DNA of 64,000 nucleotides from Anaerococcus sp. Marseille-Q5996 (lineage in GTDB: Bacteria; Bacillota; Clostridia; Tissierellales; Peptoniphilaceae): positions 62,001 to 126,000 of the forward strand of contig NZ_CAMPPE010000002.1 of NCBI RefSeq assembly GCF_946893725.1. Reading direction: 5' to 3'. A program made the position numbers and the translations under genes. The notes below the pieces were generated by a model. That model saw nothing but the letters and a program-made list of their open reading frames with translations, made no database searches and was not told the origin of the DNA. Positions 24,567 to 33,866 of this stretch are shown one piece after another; positions within the stretch are counted from its first letter, which is position 1; the number at the start of each line of letters is the position of its first letter.

Positions 24567-25463
24567 ATGAATAAGAAAAATTCGGATAAGATTTTTGATA
24601 TCATAGTCCATGTTATTGTCATATTAGTTTTGATAGTAGTTTTGTACCCTCTTATATATATAGTATCAGCTTCGATTTCTTCCCCAATTGCGGTTAATTC
24701 TGGCAAAATGCTTTTACTCCCTAAAGATATTACATGGGAAGGATACAAAATAATCTTTAGAAATAAAGATATTTGGAATGGATATCTCAATACAATTATT
24801 TATACATTGGTGGGGACCTTGGTAAATCTTGTATTTACTATTCCAGCAGGATACGCCTTGGCAAGGCGCGAACTACCGGGTCGCAATTTCTTTATGAAAT
24901 TTATCCTAGTAACAATGTTTATCAGCGGGGGATTAATTCCGTCATATTTATTAATTACAGGACTTGGTCTTAAAAACTCCATGTGGGCCTTGATCCTACC
25001 TGGAGCAGTCTCAGTTTATAACTTAATTGTTGTAAGGACGTATTTTCAGACCAATATCCCAGAGGAGTTAATAGAATCAGCGGTCATTGATGGAGCAAGC
25101 TTTTTTAGGATATTTTTTGAAATAGTATTGCCACTTTCAAAACCGATTCTAGCTGTTATGGCTTTATTTTATGGTATAGGCCATTGGAACCAGTATTTTG
25201 GAGCTCTTTTATATATAGATGATAGGAGCAAGTATCCTCTTCAAATGATTCTAAGGGAGATTTTGGTAATCCAGGATATGAGCTCAAATCCAAATATGTC
25301 AATGTCAGGTGAGATGGCTAAGTTTTTATATAGCCAACAACAATTAGCCCAAGTTATAAAATATGGGGTTATGATAGTTTCAACACTTCCAATCATAATT
25401 ATTTATCCATTTTTACAAAAATATTTTGTAAAGGGTGTCATGATTGGATCAGTGAAAGGTTAA
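24567..25463 (+). CDS. Sugar ABC transporter permease, YtcP/LplC type
   Basis: Second permease (298 residues) with six hydrophobic segments and the EAA loop ESAVIDGASFFRIFFEIVLP. ATG 24567 is preferred to the GTG at 24552 because TAGGAGG lies between them. The partner LplB-type gene ends at 24558. Together they would form the membrane channel of an oligosaccharide importer. Confidence 0.92.
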   Translation: MNKKNSDKIFDIIVHVIVILVLIVVLYPLIYIVSASISSPIAVNSGKMLLLPKDITWEGYKIIFRNKDIWNGYLNTIIYTLVGTLVNLVFTIPAGYALARRELPGRNFFMKFILVTMFISGGLIPSYLLITGLGLKNSMWALILPGAVSVYNLIVVRTYFQTNIPEELIESAVIDGASFFRIFFEIVLPLSKPILAVMALFYGIGHWNQYFGALLYIDDRSKYPLQMILREILVIQDMSSNPNMSMSGEMAKFLYSQQQLAQVIKYGVMIVSTLPIIIIYPFLQKYFVKGVMIGSVKG

Positions 25464-25472
25464 GGAGAGAGA

Positions 25473-27095
25473 ATGAATAAAAAAATATTATTAGCAGCAG
25501 GAATGGTCTTTGCCCTAGCAGGATGTGGGAATAATTCAGATACACCAGCTGAAAAGGCTGATACTGGTGCAAAAACTAGCAATATTGAAGTAAATAAAGA
25601 AGGCTATCCAATAGTAGATGATCAAATAGAAATGTCGATGATAGCTCCAGGTCTAGGAATCAATGAGTGGAATGATATGGATTTTATCAAAGACTACGAA
25701 GATAAAACAAATATTAAGCTAGATATTACTACACCACCACAATCAGAATTTAAAACGAAACTAAACCTTGCTTTAGCAAGTGGGGATATACCAGACGTTA
25801 TTTATGCGGGTGGTCCAAATACTTTAAATGCTGCTGCAGAAGTAGACTATGGTAGCCAAGGATTATTGGCTCCCTTAGAAGATTTAATTCCAGAATATGC
25901 TCCAAACTTTAATAAGCTTATGGAAGAAAATCCAGAAATCAAAAAATCAATTACAACAACAGATGGCCACATATATGCCTTACCATATATAACTGAAGGT
26001 CCTACTTCAAAATGGGTTATGGGTCCAATTTGGTATAATGGTGAATGGCTAAAGGCTTTAAATGTAGAACAACTACCAGAAACAACTGAAGAATTTAAAG
26101 AACTAATGCTGCGTTTTAAAAATGAAGATCCAAATGGCAATGGTGAAGCTGACGAAATTCCTATCTCAGATGTAAACTTCTCAGGCCTACGCCCTTGGTT
26201 CTTGCCAGCATTTGGTATCAAAGGCTGGGGTCCATTTGAAAAAGATGGCAAAGTTTCATATTCATTTACAGACCCTGGATTTAGAGGATATTTGGAATAT
26301 ATGCATGATCTTTATGCAGAGGGAATAATCGACCAAGAAATCTTCTCCCAATCAAAAGAGCAATTACAAGCAAAGGGTCAAGAAAATAAAGTTGGAGTTT
26401 TCCAAGAATGGTTCTCATACTTTATAACAGGCCGTGAAGAGGCAGATGCAGTAAATGATCCGATGTTTGCTCCACTAACAAGTGAATATCAGAAAACACC
26501 ACTTATGCCAATAGGACCTGGTATCAAACGTGGTTCGTTTGCAATTTCTAGCAAAAACCCATCAGTTGAAGCATCCCTTCGTTGGGTAGATACATTCTAC
26601 ACAAAAGATGGCTTTGATTATTTATATTATGGACCAGAAGGTTCATTTTGGACATGGAATGAAGATAAAACAGCAAAAGAATACTCTGAAGCAGCACAAA
26701 ATTCTGATGACCCAGAAAAATATCGTGGATTTGTAACCCCATCTTACGGAATCACAGTTCCAGCTTACTCTGTACCACTAGATCCAATTGGTGGTGAAAA
26801 AGAAAATCCATTCAATGACTTTATTGAAAAAGAAACTGAAGAAAAAATTCTAGCAAACGGAGAGCAAATATTCCCATTAACTTACCTTACAAATGAAGAA
26901 AACGAAGAAGTTAGTGACATTACAGTTGAGCTAGAAACATATATGAAAGAAAACGAAGCTCAATTTATAAACGGATCTAAAGAAATAAATGATCAAACAT
27001 GGCAAGAATATATAGATACAATGAATAAAATCGGAGCTGAAAGACTAATAGAAATCTATCAAGCAGCTTATGATAGATGGAAAGCTATTAAATAA
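25473..27095 (+). CDS. Extracellular solute-binding lipoprotein (LipO/YtcQ type)
   Basis: A 540-residue binding protein; signal peptide with lipobox LAGC, Cys18. It has the large two-lobe family-1 shape (KLNLALASGDIPDVIYAGG near residue 110; GHIYALPYITEGP; DPNGNGEADEIPI). DPNGNGEADE resembles a calcium-binding loop seen in LipO-type proteins. It would capture an oligosaccharide at the cell surface for the two adjacent permeases. The ligand is unknown, and no glycoside hydrolase is encoded beside it. Confidence 0.9.
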   Translation: MNKKILLAAGMVFALAGCGNNSDTPAEKADTGAKTSNIEVNKEGYPIVDDQIEMSMIAPGLGINEWNDMDFIKDYEDKTNIKLDITTPPQSEFKTKLNLALASGDIPDVIYAGGPNTLNAAAEVDYGSQGLLAPLEDLIPEYAPNFNKLMEENPEIKKSITTTDGHIYALPYITEGPTSKWVMGPIWYNGEWLKALNVEQLPETTEEFKELMLRFKNEDPNGNGEADEIPISDVNFSGLRPWFLPAFGIKGWGPFEKDGKVSYSFTDPGFRGYLEYMHDLYAEGIIDQEIFSQSKEQLQAKGQENKVGVFQEWFSYFITGREEADAVNDPMFAPLTSEYQKTPLMPIGPGIKRGSFAISSKNPSVEASLRWVDTFYTKDGFDYLYYGPEGSFWTWNEDKTAKEYSEAAQNSDDPEKYRGFVTPSYGITVPAYSVPLDPIGGEKENPFNDFIEKETEEKILANGEQIFPLTYLTNEENEEVSDITVELETYMKENEAQFINGSKEINDQTWQEYIDTMNKIGAERLIEIYQAAYDRWKAIK

Positions 27096-27706
27096 TGTAT
27101 AATAAAAATAAATTGATTAAAATAGGAAACTTTTTGGGAGATATATTTATTCTCCAAGGATATTTTATAGGATACTCACTGAGGGGAGGCATCATTCTTG
27201 GTGTCTTCCCTTCTTTTTTAGCTGTGGTAAAAGTTTTGACATCAATATTTTACAAAGAAAATCCAGATGCAATGAAATACGAATTTCAAAATGCATATAG
27301 GGAAAATTTTAAGATAGCCAATCAAATTGCTTGGCCTACTATATTATTTTTTGGATTATTAATCTACGATTATTATATAAACAAACAAATTTTGCAAAAT
27401 GGTGTGCTTAAAATTGTTTTACTTATTTTAATTATTTTTATGTTAATATTAATAACTCATTTACCGATTAGTATTTTAAGATTTGATTTAAAAATTAAAG
27501 AATATTTTAAGCAAGCTTTTTTCCTAAGCCTAAGCAGTCCCTTAGAATTATTTTCTATAATTGCAAGCCTAGTTTTAATCGAAATAATATTTATGAAAGT
27601 TCCAATTCTTATTTTATTTATGGGAGCTCCTTTACTAGCCTTACCCTTTGCCTGGTTTTCCTATAATTCTGTAGAAAAAGTTCTTGCAAAAAAGGAGGGA
27701 GACTAA
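27095..27706 (+). CDS. DUF624 (YesL-like) membrane protein
   Basis: A 203-residue protein with about five hydrophobic segments; residues 1-60 carry the family's N-terminal region (LGDIFILQGYFIGYSLRGG, then GVFPSFLAVVKVL). DUF624/YesL genes regularly close carbohydrate ABC clusters of this type, but their task is not known. ATG 27095 shares a base with the stop of the binding-protein gene (TAATG), and its own stop overlaps the next start in the same way, so translation is coupled. Confidence 0.82.
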   Translation: MYNKNKLIKIGNFLGDIFILQGYFIGYSLRGGIILGVFPSFLAVVKVLTSIFYKENPDAMKYEFQNAYRENFKIANQIAWPTILFFGLLIYDYYINKQILQNGVLKIVLLILIIFMLILITHLPISILRFDLKIKEYFKQAFFLSLSSPLELFSIIASLVLIEIIFMKVPILILFMGAPLLALPFAWFSYNSVEKVLAKKEGD

Positions 27707-27987
27707 TGTTTATTTATCTTTTAGATATAGAAATTAAGATTTATGATAGCTTTAGCCTAAAGGATAAGAGAAAGGTTGTAAAGTCAATTATTGATTATGC
27801 AAGAAACACCTTAAAAATATCATCAGCAGAAATTTCAGCAAATGATATTAAAAATTTTGCCCACCTAGGCTTTGTGACTATCTCAAATCAAAACGATAGG
27901 GCAAAGGAATTCTTAGAAAACTTGCTAATAAGAATAGAAAAGAATTATCCAGTAGAAGTTACCAACTACTCAATAGAAAGAATCTAG
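27706..27987 (+). CDS. ylxP: DUF503 protein (YlxP)
   Basis: A 93-residue protein matching DUF503: an opening beta strand, the SFSLKDKRKVVKSIIDYARN helix, and a closing EVTNYSIERI strand. In many Bacillota it sits beside rbfA, here instead behind a sugar operon with coupled start. Role in translation or ribosome biogenesis is suspected for the family, unproven. Confidence 0.8.
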   Translation: MFIYLLDIEIKIYDSFSLKDKRKVVKSIIDYARNTLKISSAEISANDIKNFAHLGFVTISNQNDRAKEFLENLLIRIEKNYPVEVTNYSIERI

Positions 27988-28036
27988 ATCATAAGGGTAT
28001 GATGATATCATATACTTATATTTTTAGGAGGGAAAA

Positions 28037-28387
28037 ATGAAATTAATTTGTTATAAAAGATGTACAACCTGCAAGGGTGTGGAAAAAATGCTAGAAGAAA
28101 AAAATATATCTTATGATTATAGGGATATAAAAGAAGAAAACCCAAATGCAAGTGAACTAAAACAATGGCACGAAAAAACACAATTGCCAATCAAAAGATT
28201 TTTTAATACATCAGGCAAAATTTATAGGGAAAATAATATCAAAGATAAATTACCAGAAATGACTAATGAAGAAGCTTATGACTTACTATCAACAGATGGC
28301 ATGCTTGTAAAAAGACCAATCCTTTTTACAGATGATGGAGAAATTTTCGTAGGACCAGATGTCAAAAAATATGTAGAAAGTCTATGA
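28037..28387 (+). CDS. ArsC/Spx-family thioredoxin-fold protein
   Basis: A 116-residue protein with redox motif CTTC at residues 9-12 (CYKRCTTCKGVEKML), the central LPIKRFFNTSGK block and the C-terminal LVKRPILFTDDGEIFVG. This layout is shared by YffB/ArsC-like reductases and Spx regulators. The CxxC and the lack of the Spx RPB-contacting sequence make a reductase-like protein more likely than Spx, but family members seldom reduce arsenate. The stop overlaps the next start by four bases. Confidence 0.82.
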   Translation: MKLICYKRCTTCKGVEKMLEEKNISYDYRDIKEENPNASELKQWHEKTQLPIKRFFNTSGKIYRENNIKDKLPEMTNEEAYDLLSTDGMLVKRPILFTDDGEIFVGPDVKKYVESL

Positions 28388-28989
28388 AATTTAAAATAGA
28401 AAATAAAACTAAAAGATATATTTTTTATCTAATAATTCTTTTAATCTTATATTATTTTGTAGAAACTCTGCCCCTTAGACAAAGGCAAAGCAGAAATGAC
28501 ATGGTCTCAGAAAATATAAAATCATTAGAAGATACAACCAAAGAATTATCAGATATAATTGCTCAAGATAAGGAAGCTATTAATAATTTTTTTTATAATC
28601 AAAAGACAAGCGAAAAAATACTAGGCCTAATAAAAACTTATCCAGCCGACAGGGAATTAAAAATAAGTGATAATGTAAAAATATTTTTGCAACAAGAGGG
28701 CAACCCTGTCAAAATTAGCTATAAAGACAATGAATTTGAAATTGTAAATACCAAAGTTAGAGATAGTGAAGATAGCAAAAACAATGTAGCTATCACTTAT
28801 GACGTCCTAGTTACAAAAAATCCAAATGCAGCCAATAACTATGAATTAATCCATGACTTAAAAACCTACATGGTTGATTCTTATGGCCAAGATGCCTTTG
28901 ATAATTTTTTGGATAGGATTATTGAGCAAACAATAAAGGAAAATGAAGAATTAATTAATAAGTTAAATACTGGAAAGAAGGAAAAATGA
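28384..28989 (+). CDS. Single-pass membrane protein of unknown function
   Basis: A 201-residue protein; one N-terminal membrane helix (residues 12-31, FYLIILLILYYFVETLPL) with a basic start, so the remaining acidic and lysine-rich part should face outside. No domain recognised. Both ends overlap neighbours by four bases (ATGA), placing it firmly in an operon between the ArsC-like protein and fRMsr genes. Confidence 0.65.
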   Translation: MKFKIENKTKRYIFYLIILLILYYFVETLPLRQRQSRNDMVSENIKSLEDTTKELSDIIAQDKEAINNFFYNQKTSEKILGLIKTYPADRELKISDNVKIFLQQEGNPVKISYKDNEFEIVNTKVRDSEDSKNNVAITYDVLVTKNPNAANNYELIHDLKTYMVDSYGQDAFDNFLDRIIEQTIKENEELINKLNTGKKEK

Positions 28990-29480
28990 GTTTTGAACTA
29001 AGAGGATTGGATAAATTGTCAGACCAAGAACGTATGGATGAGCTAATTAATTTTGTAAAAATCCAACTTGATGATGAAAGTGATCCACTTGCATTGATGA
29101 GCAATATTTCGAGTTTTATAATGGCTTGTATAAAAGACTTAAATTGGTCTGGATTTTATTTTTTAAGAGACAATGAATTAGTTTTAGGGCCTTTTCAAGG
29201 ATTACCTGCCTGCACAAGACTCAGCTTAGATAAGGGTGTTTGTGCAAAATCTTTTAGAGATGAGAAAATTATAAAAGTAGATGATGTTCACGATTTTGCT
29301 GATCATATCGCTTGTGATAGTGCATCTAATAGCGAACTTGTGATACCACTTTTTAAGCAAGGTAAAGTCTATGGAGTTTTAGATTTGGATAGTCCCATTA
29401 AAAATAGATTTACAGCTACAGAGGTGGATGGATTTAAGATTATTGGACAGATGATTGAAGAAAAAATATATCCATTCTAA
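28986..29480 (+). CDS. Free methionine-(R)-sulfoxide reductase (GAF domain)
   Basis: A 164-residue lone GAF domain protein of the YebR/fRMsr type, which reduces free methionine-R-sulfoxide in the cytoplasm. The three redox Cys of the family are in place: GLPACTRLS, DKGVCAKSF and ADHIACDSA. NWSGFYFL and VLDLDSP are family blocks. The start overlaps the previous stop. It ends an operon including a thioredoxin-fold protein that could donate electrons (inference). Confidence 0.9.
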   Translation: MSFELRGLDKLSDQERMDELINFVKIQLDDESDPLALMSNISSFIMACIKDLNWSGFYFLRDNELVLGPFQGLPACTRLSLDKGVCAKSFRDEKIIKVDDVHDFADHIACDSASNSELVIPLFKQGKVYGVLDLDSPIKNRFTATEVDGFKIIGQMIEEKIYPF

Positions 29481-29558
29481 TGGCAGTTTAAAGTGTAAAA
29501 ATATTTTGTAAAATTTTGCTTTTTTTGATATAATTATTCAGATAAAGGAAGGAATTTT

Positions 29559-30926
29559 ATGAAAAAAAAGTTAAGTTTTAGAGAAGTTATACTAGTGGGA
29601 TCCCTGCTATTTGGATTATTTTTTGGGGCAGGTAACCTAATATTTCCACTAGAATTGGGTCAAAGATCTGGAGTAAATCTTGGTCCTGTAACAATTGGAT
29701 TTTTGATTTCTGCAATTGGATTGCCTATCTTAGGGATTGTCGCAACAGGCCTTAGTGATAGCGATTCATTATTTGACTCAGCAAAACCTGCTGGAGATTT
29801 TTTCGCATATTTTTTCACTATTTTGCTTTATTTAACTATTGGGCCAGGGTTTGCCATACCACGTACTGCTACAGTTTCTTATGAGGTAGCTCTTAAGGGA
29901 ATGGTTGGGGCTAATGATACTATTTATTTACTGGTCTTTTCAATAGTATTTTTCTTACTAGCTTATTATTTTGCAGTAAAAAAAGGCAATTTGATAGATA
30001 TAATTGGCAAATATATGACACCAATTTTTTTAGTTTTGCTTGCAATTATTGCAATATTAGCTTTAGTAAAACCTATGGGGCCAGCAGCAGCCATAAATCC
30101 TACTGAAAAATATCAATCTAATCCTTTTACAGTTGGAATCATAGATGGCTATAATACCTTAGATGCACCAGCATCATTAGCATTTGCCGTTTTAATTATA
30201 GCTGCTATCAAAGACCTTGGAGTAAAGGAAGCTGCTGATATTGGACGCGAAACCTTAAAGGCAGGTTTGGTTTGCTTGGTAGGTATGGGTATCGTTTATT
30301 CATCATTAGCATTTTTAGGATCTAGTTCTGCCCATATTGTGGATGGGGGAGAAAATGGAGCTATAATTTTAGCAAAAATAGCTAGCCACTATCTAGGTTC
30401 AGCAGGACATATTTTACTAAGTCTAATAGTATTTCTTGCGTGTTTAAAAACTGCAATTGGATTGATTTCAGCTTGTTCTGAGATGTTTAGTGAGATGCTA
30501 TCATTTAAAGTTACTTACAAACAGTACTGCATAATCTTTTCCATAGTTTCATTTTTAATAGCAAACCTAGGATTAAGTAAAATTATTTCTCTGTCCATAC
30601 CAGTTTTGATGTTCTTATATCCCCTTTCAATCGCCCTAATATTTTTATCTATGCTTTCAATAAAAACGGGCAAAAGGGAAATAATATATAAATGGACTTT
30701 AGCACTAACAGCTGTTGCGGCATTTTTTGATTTATTGGCTAATTTGCCAGAAAGCATATCACATAGTGCCTTTGTAACAAATATTCTAAGTCTGCCAAAT
30801 AAATTTTTGCCAGGTTTTGAATTAGGATTTGGATGGGTAATACCAGCAGCAATTGGTTATATAATAGGATATATCATTGATAAAAACACAAAAAAAAGTA
30901 AAATAACTTACACTACAGGCAAGTAG
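29559..30926 (+). CDS. brnQ: Branched-chain amino acid:cation symporter BrnQ
   Basis: A 455-residue polytopic carrier with about 12 membrane helices. The N-terminal LLFGLFFGAGNLIFPLELGQ block and the central TVGIIDGYNTLDAPASLAFA are signatures of LIVCS carriers importing leucine, isoleucine and valine with sodium or protons. Ribosome site AAGGAAGG before ATG 29559. Separate from the upstream operon. Confidence 0.95.
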   Translation: MKKKLSFREVILVGSLLFGLFFGAGNLIFPLELGQRSGVNLGPVTIGFLISAIGLPILGIVATGLSDSDSLFDSAKPAGDFFAYFFTILLYLTIGPGFAIPRTATVSYEVALKGMVGANDTIYLLVFSIVFFLLAYYFAVKKGNLIDIIGKYMTPIFLVLLAIIAILALVKPMGPAAAINPTEKYQSNPFTVGIIDGYNTLDAPASLAFAVLIIAAIKDLGVKEAADIGRETLKAGLVCLVGMGIVYSSLAFLGSSSAHIVDGGENGAIILAKIASHYLGSAGHILLSLIVFLACLKTAIGLISACSEMFSEMLSFKVTYKQYCIIFSIVSFLIANLGLSKIISLSIPVLMFLYPLSIALIFLSMLSIKTGKREIIYKWTLALTAVAAFFDLLANLPESISHSAFVTNILSLPNKFLPGFELGFGWVIPAAIGYIIGYIIDKNTKKSKITYTTGK

Positions 30927-30953
30927 CTTTAACGAGCAAGGCTTGCCTTTTTT
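30917..30953 (+). terminator. Probable terminator
   Basis: AGGCAAG (30917-30923) and CTTGCCT (30942-30948) followed by TTTTT, overlapping the brnQ stop. Confidence 0.65.
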
Positions 30954-30964
30954 GTGAGGAGAAT

Positions 30965-31591
30965 ATGAGATTAAGATTTAAACCAAATGCAATTCCAGAG
31001 ATGAAAGAAAATGACAGGATATTCTTTTACCCTAGAGATATGAAGGGCAAGTGGCATGAAGTTTTTGATAACGAAAATCCTATCCACCTAGAAATTGGTG
31101 CAGGAAAAGGAGACTTTATCATAGAAAAAGCCAAAGCTAATCCTGATATAAATTTTATTGCCCTTGAGATGAATACAAATGCCTTTGTAATTGCGAGTAG
31201 AAAAATAATAGAAGAAGAGCTTACAAATGTCATCGGTTTAGTAGATTATGGCGAAGAGTTAACAGAAACATTTGATAAAGATGAAGTAGATTATATTTAC
31301 ATTAATTTTTCCACTCCTTGGCCAAAAACAAAACACCACAAAAGACGATTGAGTCATCCAAGATTTTTAGAAAAGTATGAGAAAATTATAAAATCTCAAG
31401 GCATTATCGAACAAAAAACAGATGACCTAGAATTTTTCGAAGACTCATTAAAATATTATGAGGAATATGGATTAGAAATTCTAGAATCAAACTTTGATTT
31501 AGCTGAACAAGAATCTATAGTCACAGAATATGAAAGAAAATGGAGAGACCGCCAAAAGCCTATTTATTATGCTAAAGCTAGATTTAAGTAA
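30965..31591 (+). CDS. trmB: tRNA (guanine-46-N7)-methyltransferase
   Basis: A 208-residue S-adenosylmethionine methyltransferase modifying G46 in the tRNA variable loop. Motif I LEIGAGKGDFI, FIALEMNTNAFVIASRK, then NFSTPWPKTKHHKRRL (the catalytic Asp of the usual NFPDPWPK is Thr here: NFSTPWPK), and the C-terminal TEYERKWRDR. The STP variant is seen in other TrmB proteins of Bacillota. GAGGAG precedes ATG 30965. Confidence 0.93.
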   Translation: MRLRFKPNAIPEMKENDRIFFYPRDMKGKWHEVFDNENPIHLEIGAGKGDFIIEKAKANPDINFIALEMNTNAFVIASRKIIEEELTNVIGLVDYGEELTETFDKDEVDYIYINFSTPWPKTKHHKRRLSHPRFLEKYEKIIKSQGIIEQKTDDLEFFEDSLKYYEEYGLEILESNFDLAEQESIVTEYERKWRDRQKPIYYAKARFK

Positions 31592-31675
31592 TTTATATTG
31601 ACATTATTAAAGTTAAACTTTAATTTATTAAAAGATGTAGTATAATACTATTAAATAATAAATAAAGGAATTAAT

Positions 31676-32287
31676 ATGAATAAATCTAAAAATAAATTTT
31701 GGCAAGGATTAATCAGTGCTTTGATTGTTGCAGGACTGATTATAGCTGCTTTTTTATATGCAAAAAGCATATTTGATGTAGAAGAAGAAACCAAAATATC
31801 TTCAGAAACTGTAGAGTCAGCCCTTAAAGAAGCAAAAGAGCTGACAACTTTAAAATACCATTACAAAAATATTGCTTCATTTGAAAATAGCCAACAATTT
31901 CAAGGAATGACCATTCCATTTACTAAAAAAAGCTTTTTATATACCTATGAAGGTGAAATCCATGCTGGAGTTGACCTTGAACAGGCAAAGATAAATATAA
32001 ATGAAGAGGCTAAAACCATAAATGTTACATTACCAGAGACAAAAATACTAAGTCATGATATAGATGAAAATAGTGTAATGGTTTATGATGAAAAAAATTC
32101 TATTTTTAATCCCCTAGAAATGAAGGACTATTCAAACTTTAGAAAAGAGGAAGAAGCAAAAGTAGAAAAAGAAGCTATAGATAAGGGTCTGCTTGATGAG
32201 GCAAAAGAACAAACCTTAAAGGCAGTAAAAGATATTTTATTACTAAATCCAATAATAGAAGAAGATTACACTGTCAGTGTTAAATAA
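31676..32287 (+). CDS. DUF4230 protein
   Basis: A 203-residue protein with one N-terminal membrane helix (ISALIVAGLIIAAFLYA) and an external domain matching DUF4230: EAKELTTLKYHYKNIA, FLYTYEGEIHAGVDL, TINVTLPETKILSHDID. The family is widespread and uncharacterised. A TATAAT at 31641-31646 lies upstream without a clear -35 partner; a TTGACA at 31598 is too far. Confidence 0.82.
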   Translation: MNKSKNKFWQGLISALIVAGLIIAAFLYAKSIFDVEEETKISSETVESALKEAKELTTLKYHYKNIASFENSQQFQGMTIPFTKKSFLYTYEGEIHAGVDLEQAKININEEAKTINVTLPETKILSHDIDENSVMVYDEKNSIFNPLEMKDYSNFRKEEEAKVEKEAIDKGLLDEAKEQTLKAVKDILLLNPIIEEDYTVSVK

Positions 32288-32318
32288 AAACTAGGAGTTA
32301 AATGCTCCTAGTTTTATT
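32288..32318 (+). terminator. Bidirectional terminator
   Basis: AAACTAGGAG (32288-32297) with CTCCTAGTTT (32305-32314), then TATTTT; shared by convergent genes. Confidence 0.85.
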
Positions 32319-33027
32319 TTGCAAAATTATAAATAATTGTAACAAGGGGATATAAAATTATTTGATGGGCTATATAAATTGGCATGGCGTATCTACCAAT
32401 TTTTGCGAGCGTGCTATCCCTGCCATGTCTATCATAAAAATTTTTGTTTTTTAATGACTTACCCCAGTAAAAACCATATAGGTATATAAAAATCCACGGT
32501 ATAAGCGGGAAATAATCGGTTGAATGAAAATCACTTGATGGAAAACCAAGATAGAAAAAATTTAAGTCATATAGATTTTTAAAAAATTGATTATCATAGA
32601 GGATTCCTCTTGGAACTTTGTATGAAATTATAAAAAGGATTAAAAAAATAACAGCCCGTTTTGGTGAAATATCCTTATAATTTTCAATTAGCCCTACAAT
32701 TATCATGCAAGCCCCCAGTCCATTTAAAACTCCCCAAAGAATAAATTGATTTGGTGCTGCAACATAGGTAATTAGTGTGATTGCAAAACCAATTAGGCTT
32801 GTTTTTACTCCACGTTTTATGTTTTTTTTAGGGCTTAAGAAATTTGATGTGATACCTGATATGATAAAAAATGAACAAGCTATTGATAATTGCCATATTT
32901 TATTTAAAATTGTTCCATCATACCAATCAATTTGCCAGTAATAATTTATGTTATACATTAAATGAAAAAGCACCATGGAAATAATAGTAAAACCACGCCA
33001 CTTATCTAGATTATAATTTCTTTCCAT
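32314..33027 (-). CDS. HGSNAT/DUF1624-type membrane acyltransferase-like protein
   Basis: A 237-residue protein with about seven membrane helices. It opens with the family motif ERNYNLDKWRGFTIISMVLFH and ends with GRYAMPIYIAHQIILYP, matching the bacterial DUF1624/heparan-alpha-glucosaminide acetyltransferase catalytic domain. Members transfer acyl groups across membranes in the known eukaryotic case; the bacterial substrate is unknown. Monocistronic. Confidence 0.82.
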   Translation of the reverse strand: MERNYNLDKWRGFTIISMVLFHLMYNINYYWQIDWYDGTILNKIWQLSIACSFFIISGITSNFLSPKKNIKRGVKTSLIGFAITLITYVAAPNQFILWGVLNGLGACMIIVGLIENYKDISPKRAVIFLILFIISYKVPRGILYDNQFFKNLYDLNFFYLGFPSSDFHSTDYFPLIPWIFIYLYGFYWGKSLKNKNFYDRHGRDSTLAKIGRYAMPIYIAHQIILYPLVTIIYNFAK

Positions 33028-33063
33028 GCTAATATTATAACATAAATATTAGTAGGAGGTCTT

Positions 33064-33266
33064 ATGTTTGAGTATAAATTTGAAAAAGTGGTTATAAGCA
33101 ATGGTTTAAAAGAAAGTCAAGATAATAATATGGAGCAAGTAGAAAAAGCAATAGCAGATCATGCCAAGAATGGTTGGAGATTGGTCCAAGTTTTAGTTGT
33201 TCTAAAGAAAAAGCTGGTTTATTTATGATAAACTACTACAATATTATATTTGAAAGAGAAATTTAG
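33064..33266 (+). pseudogene. DUF4177-like small protein with a frameshift
   Basis: ATG 33064 behind TAGGAGG reads MFEYKFEKVV... to HAKNGWRLVQV, a DUF4177 pattern, then runs into TGA. If one T is restored in the T-run near 33197, the frame continues SCSKEKAGLFMINYYNIIFE to a TAG at 33264-33266, the normal DUF4177 ending (about 67 residues). Either a true frameshift or a sequencing slip. Function of the family is unknown. Confidence 0.7.
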
Positions 33267-33269
33267 AAA

Positions 33270-33293
33270 ATTAAAAAGCCCCTAAGAGGGGCT
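33270..33293 (-). terminator. Terminator of the PfpI-like gene
   Basis: AGCCCCT (33277-33283) and AGGGGCT (33287-33293), followed on the minus strand by TTTTTAA. Confidence 0.8.
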
Positions 33294-33304
33294 AAAATTT
33301 TATC

Positions 33305-33814
33305 TTATTTTTCAAGTTCTCTTACAAATGTTGTGACGTGAGTTGGCAAATCTTCTGGAGTTCTTGCTGTAATTATGTTGCCATCTACTACAGTTTCTTC
33401 ATCAACCCAGTTTGCTCCGGAATTTTTAACATCTGTACTAATAGTTTTAACTGATGTTGCTTTGATATCTTTTAAAATGTCAGCTTCAACTAGTATCCAA
33501 GGTCCGTGGCATATAGCACCGATTATTTTTCCGGATTCATTCATTTCTTTTACAAAGTTAACTGTAGCTTCACATTTTCTCATCCCATCTGGAGAAAATC
33601 CACCTGGCACATAAACTGCATCAAATTCATCTGCTTTTGCATCAGAACTTGCTATGTCAGATTTTACCTTGTATACTCCTGCTTTTCCTTCGTATTCTGT
33701 TTCAGCTTCAGTACCTACAAGTACGACTTCATAATCTTCTCTAAATCTATGGTAAGGGTAAATTAATTCACTTTCTTCAAATTTATTTTCAACCAATATT
33801 GCTATTTTTTTCAT
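33305..33814 (-). CDS. DJ-1/PfpI-family protein (YhbO-like)
   Basis: A 169-residue member of the PfpI/YhbO subgroup. The nucleophile elbow is GAICHGPWIL (about residue 100), the acidic partner lies in the N-terminal NKFEESELIYP, and VYVPGGFSPDGMRK precedes it. Relatives protect against oxidative and carbonyl stress; claimed protease or deglycase activity is disputed. A second DJ-1 superfamily member (Hsp31-like) is encoded at 3068-3772. AGGAGG precedes the start. Confidence 0.9.
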   Translation of the reverse strand: MKKIAILVENKFEESELIYPYHRFREDYEVVLVGTEAETEYEGKAGVYKVKSDIASSDAKADEFDAVYVPGGFSPDGMRKCEATVNFVKEMNESGKIIGAICHGPWILVEADILKDIKATSVKTISTDVKNSGANWVDEETVVDGNIITARTPEDLPTHVTTFVRELEK

Positions 33815-33866
33815 TAAAGCCTCCTTTTAGAATTCTATAATCAACGTTATTGTATATTTACCCGAA

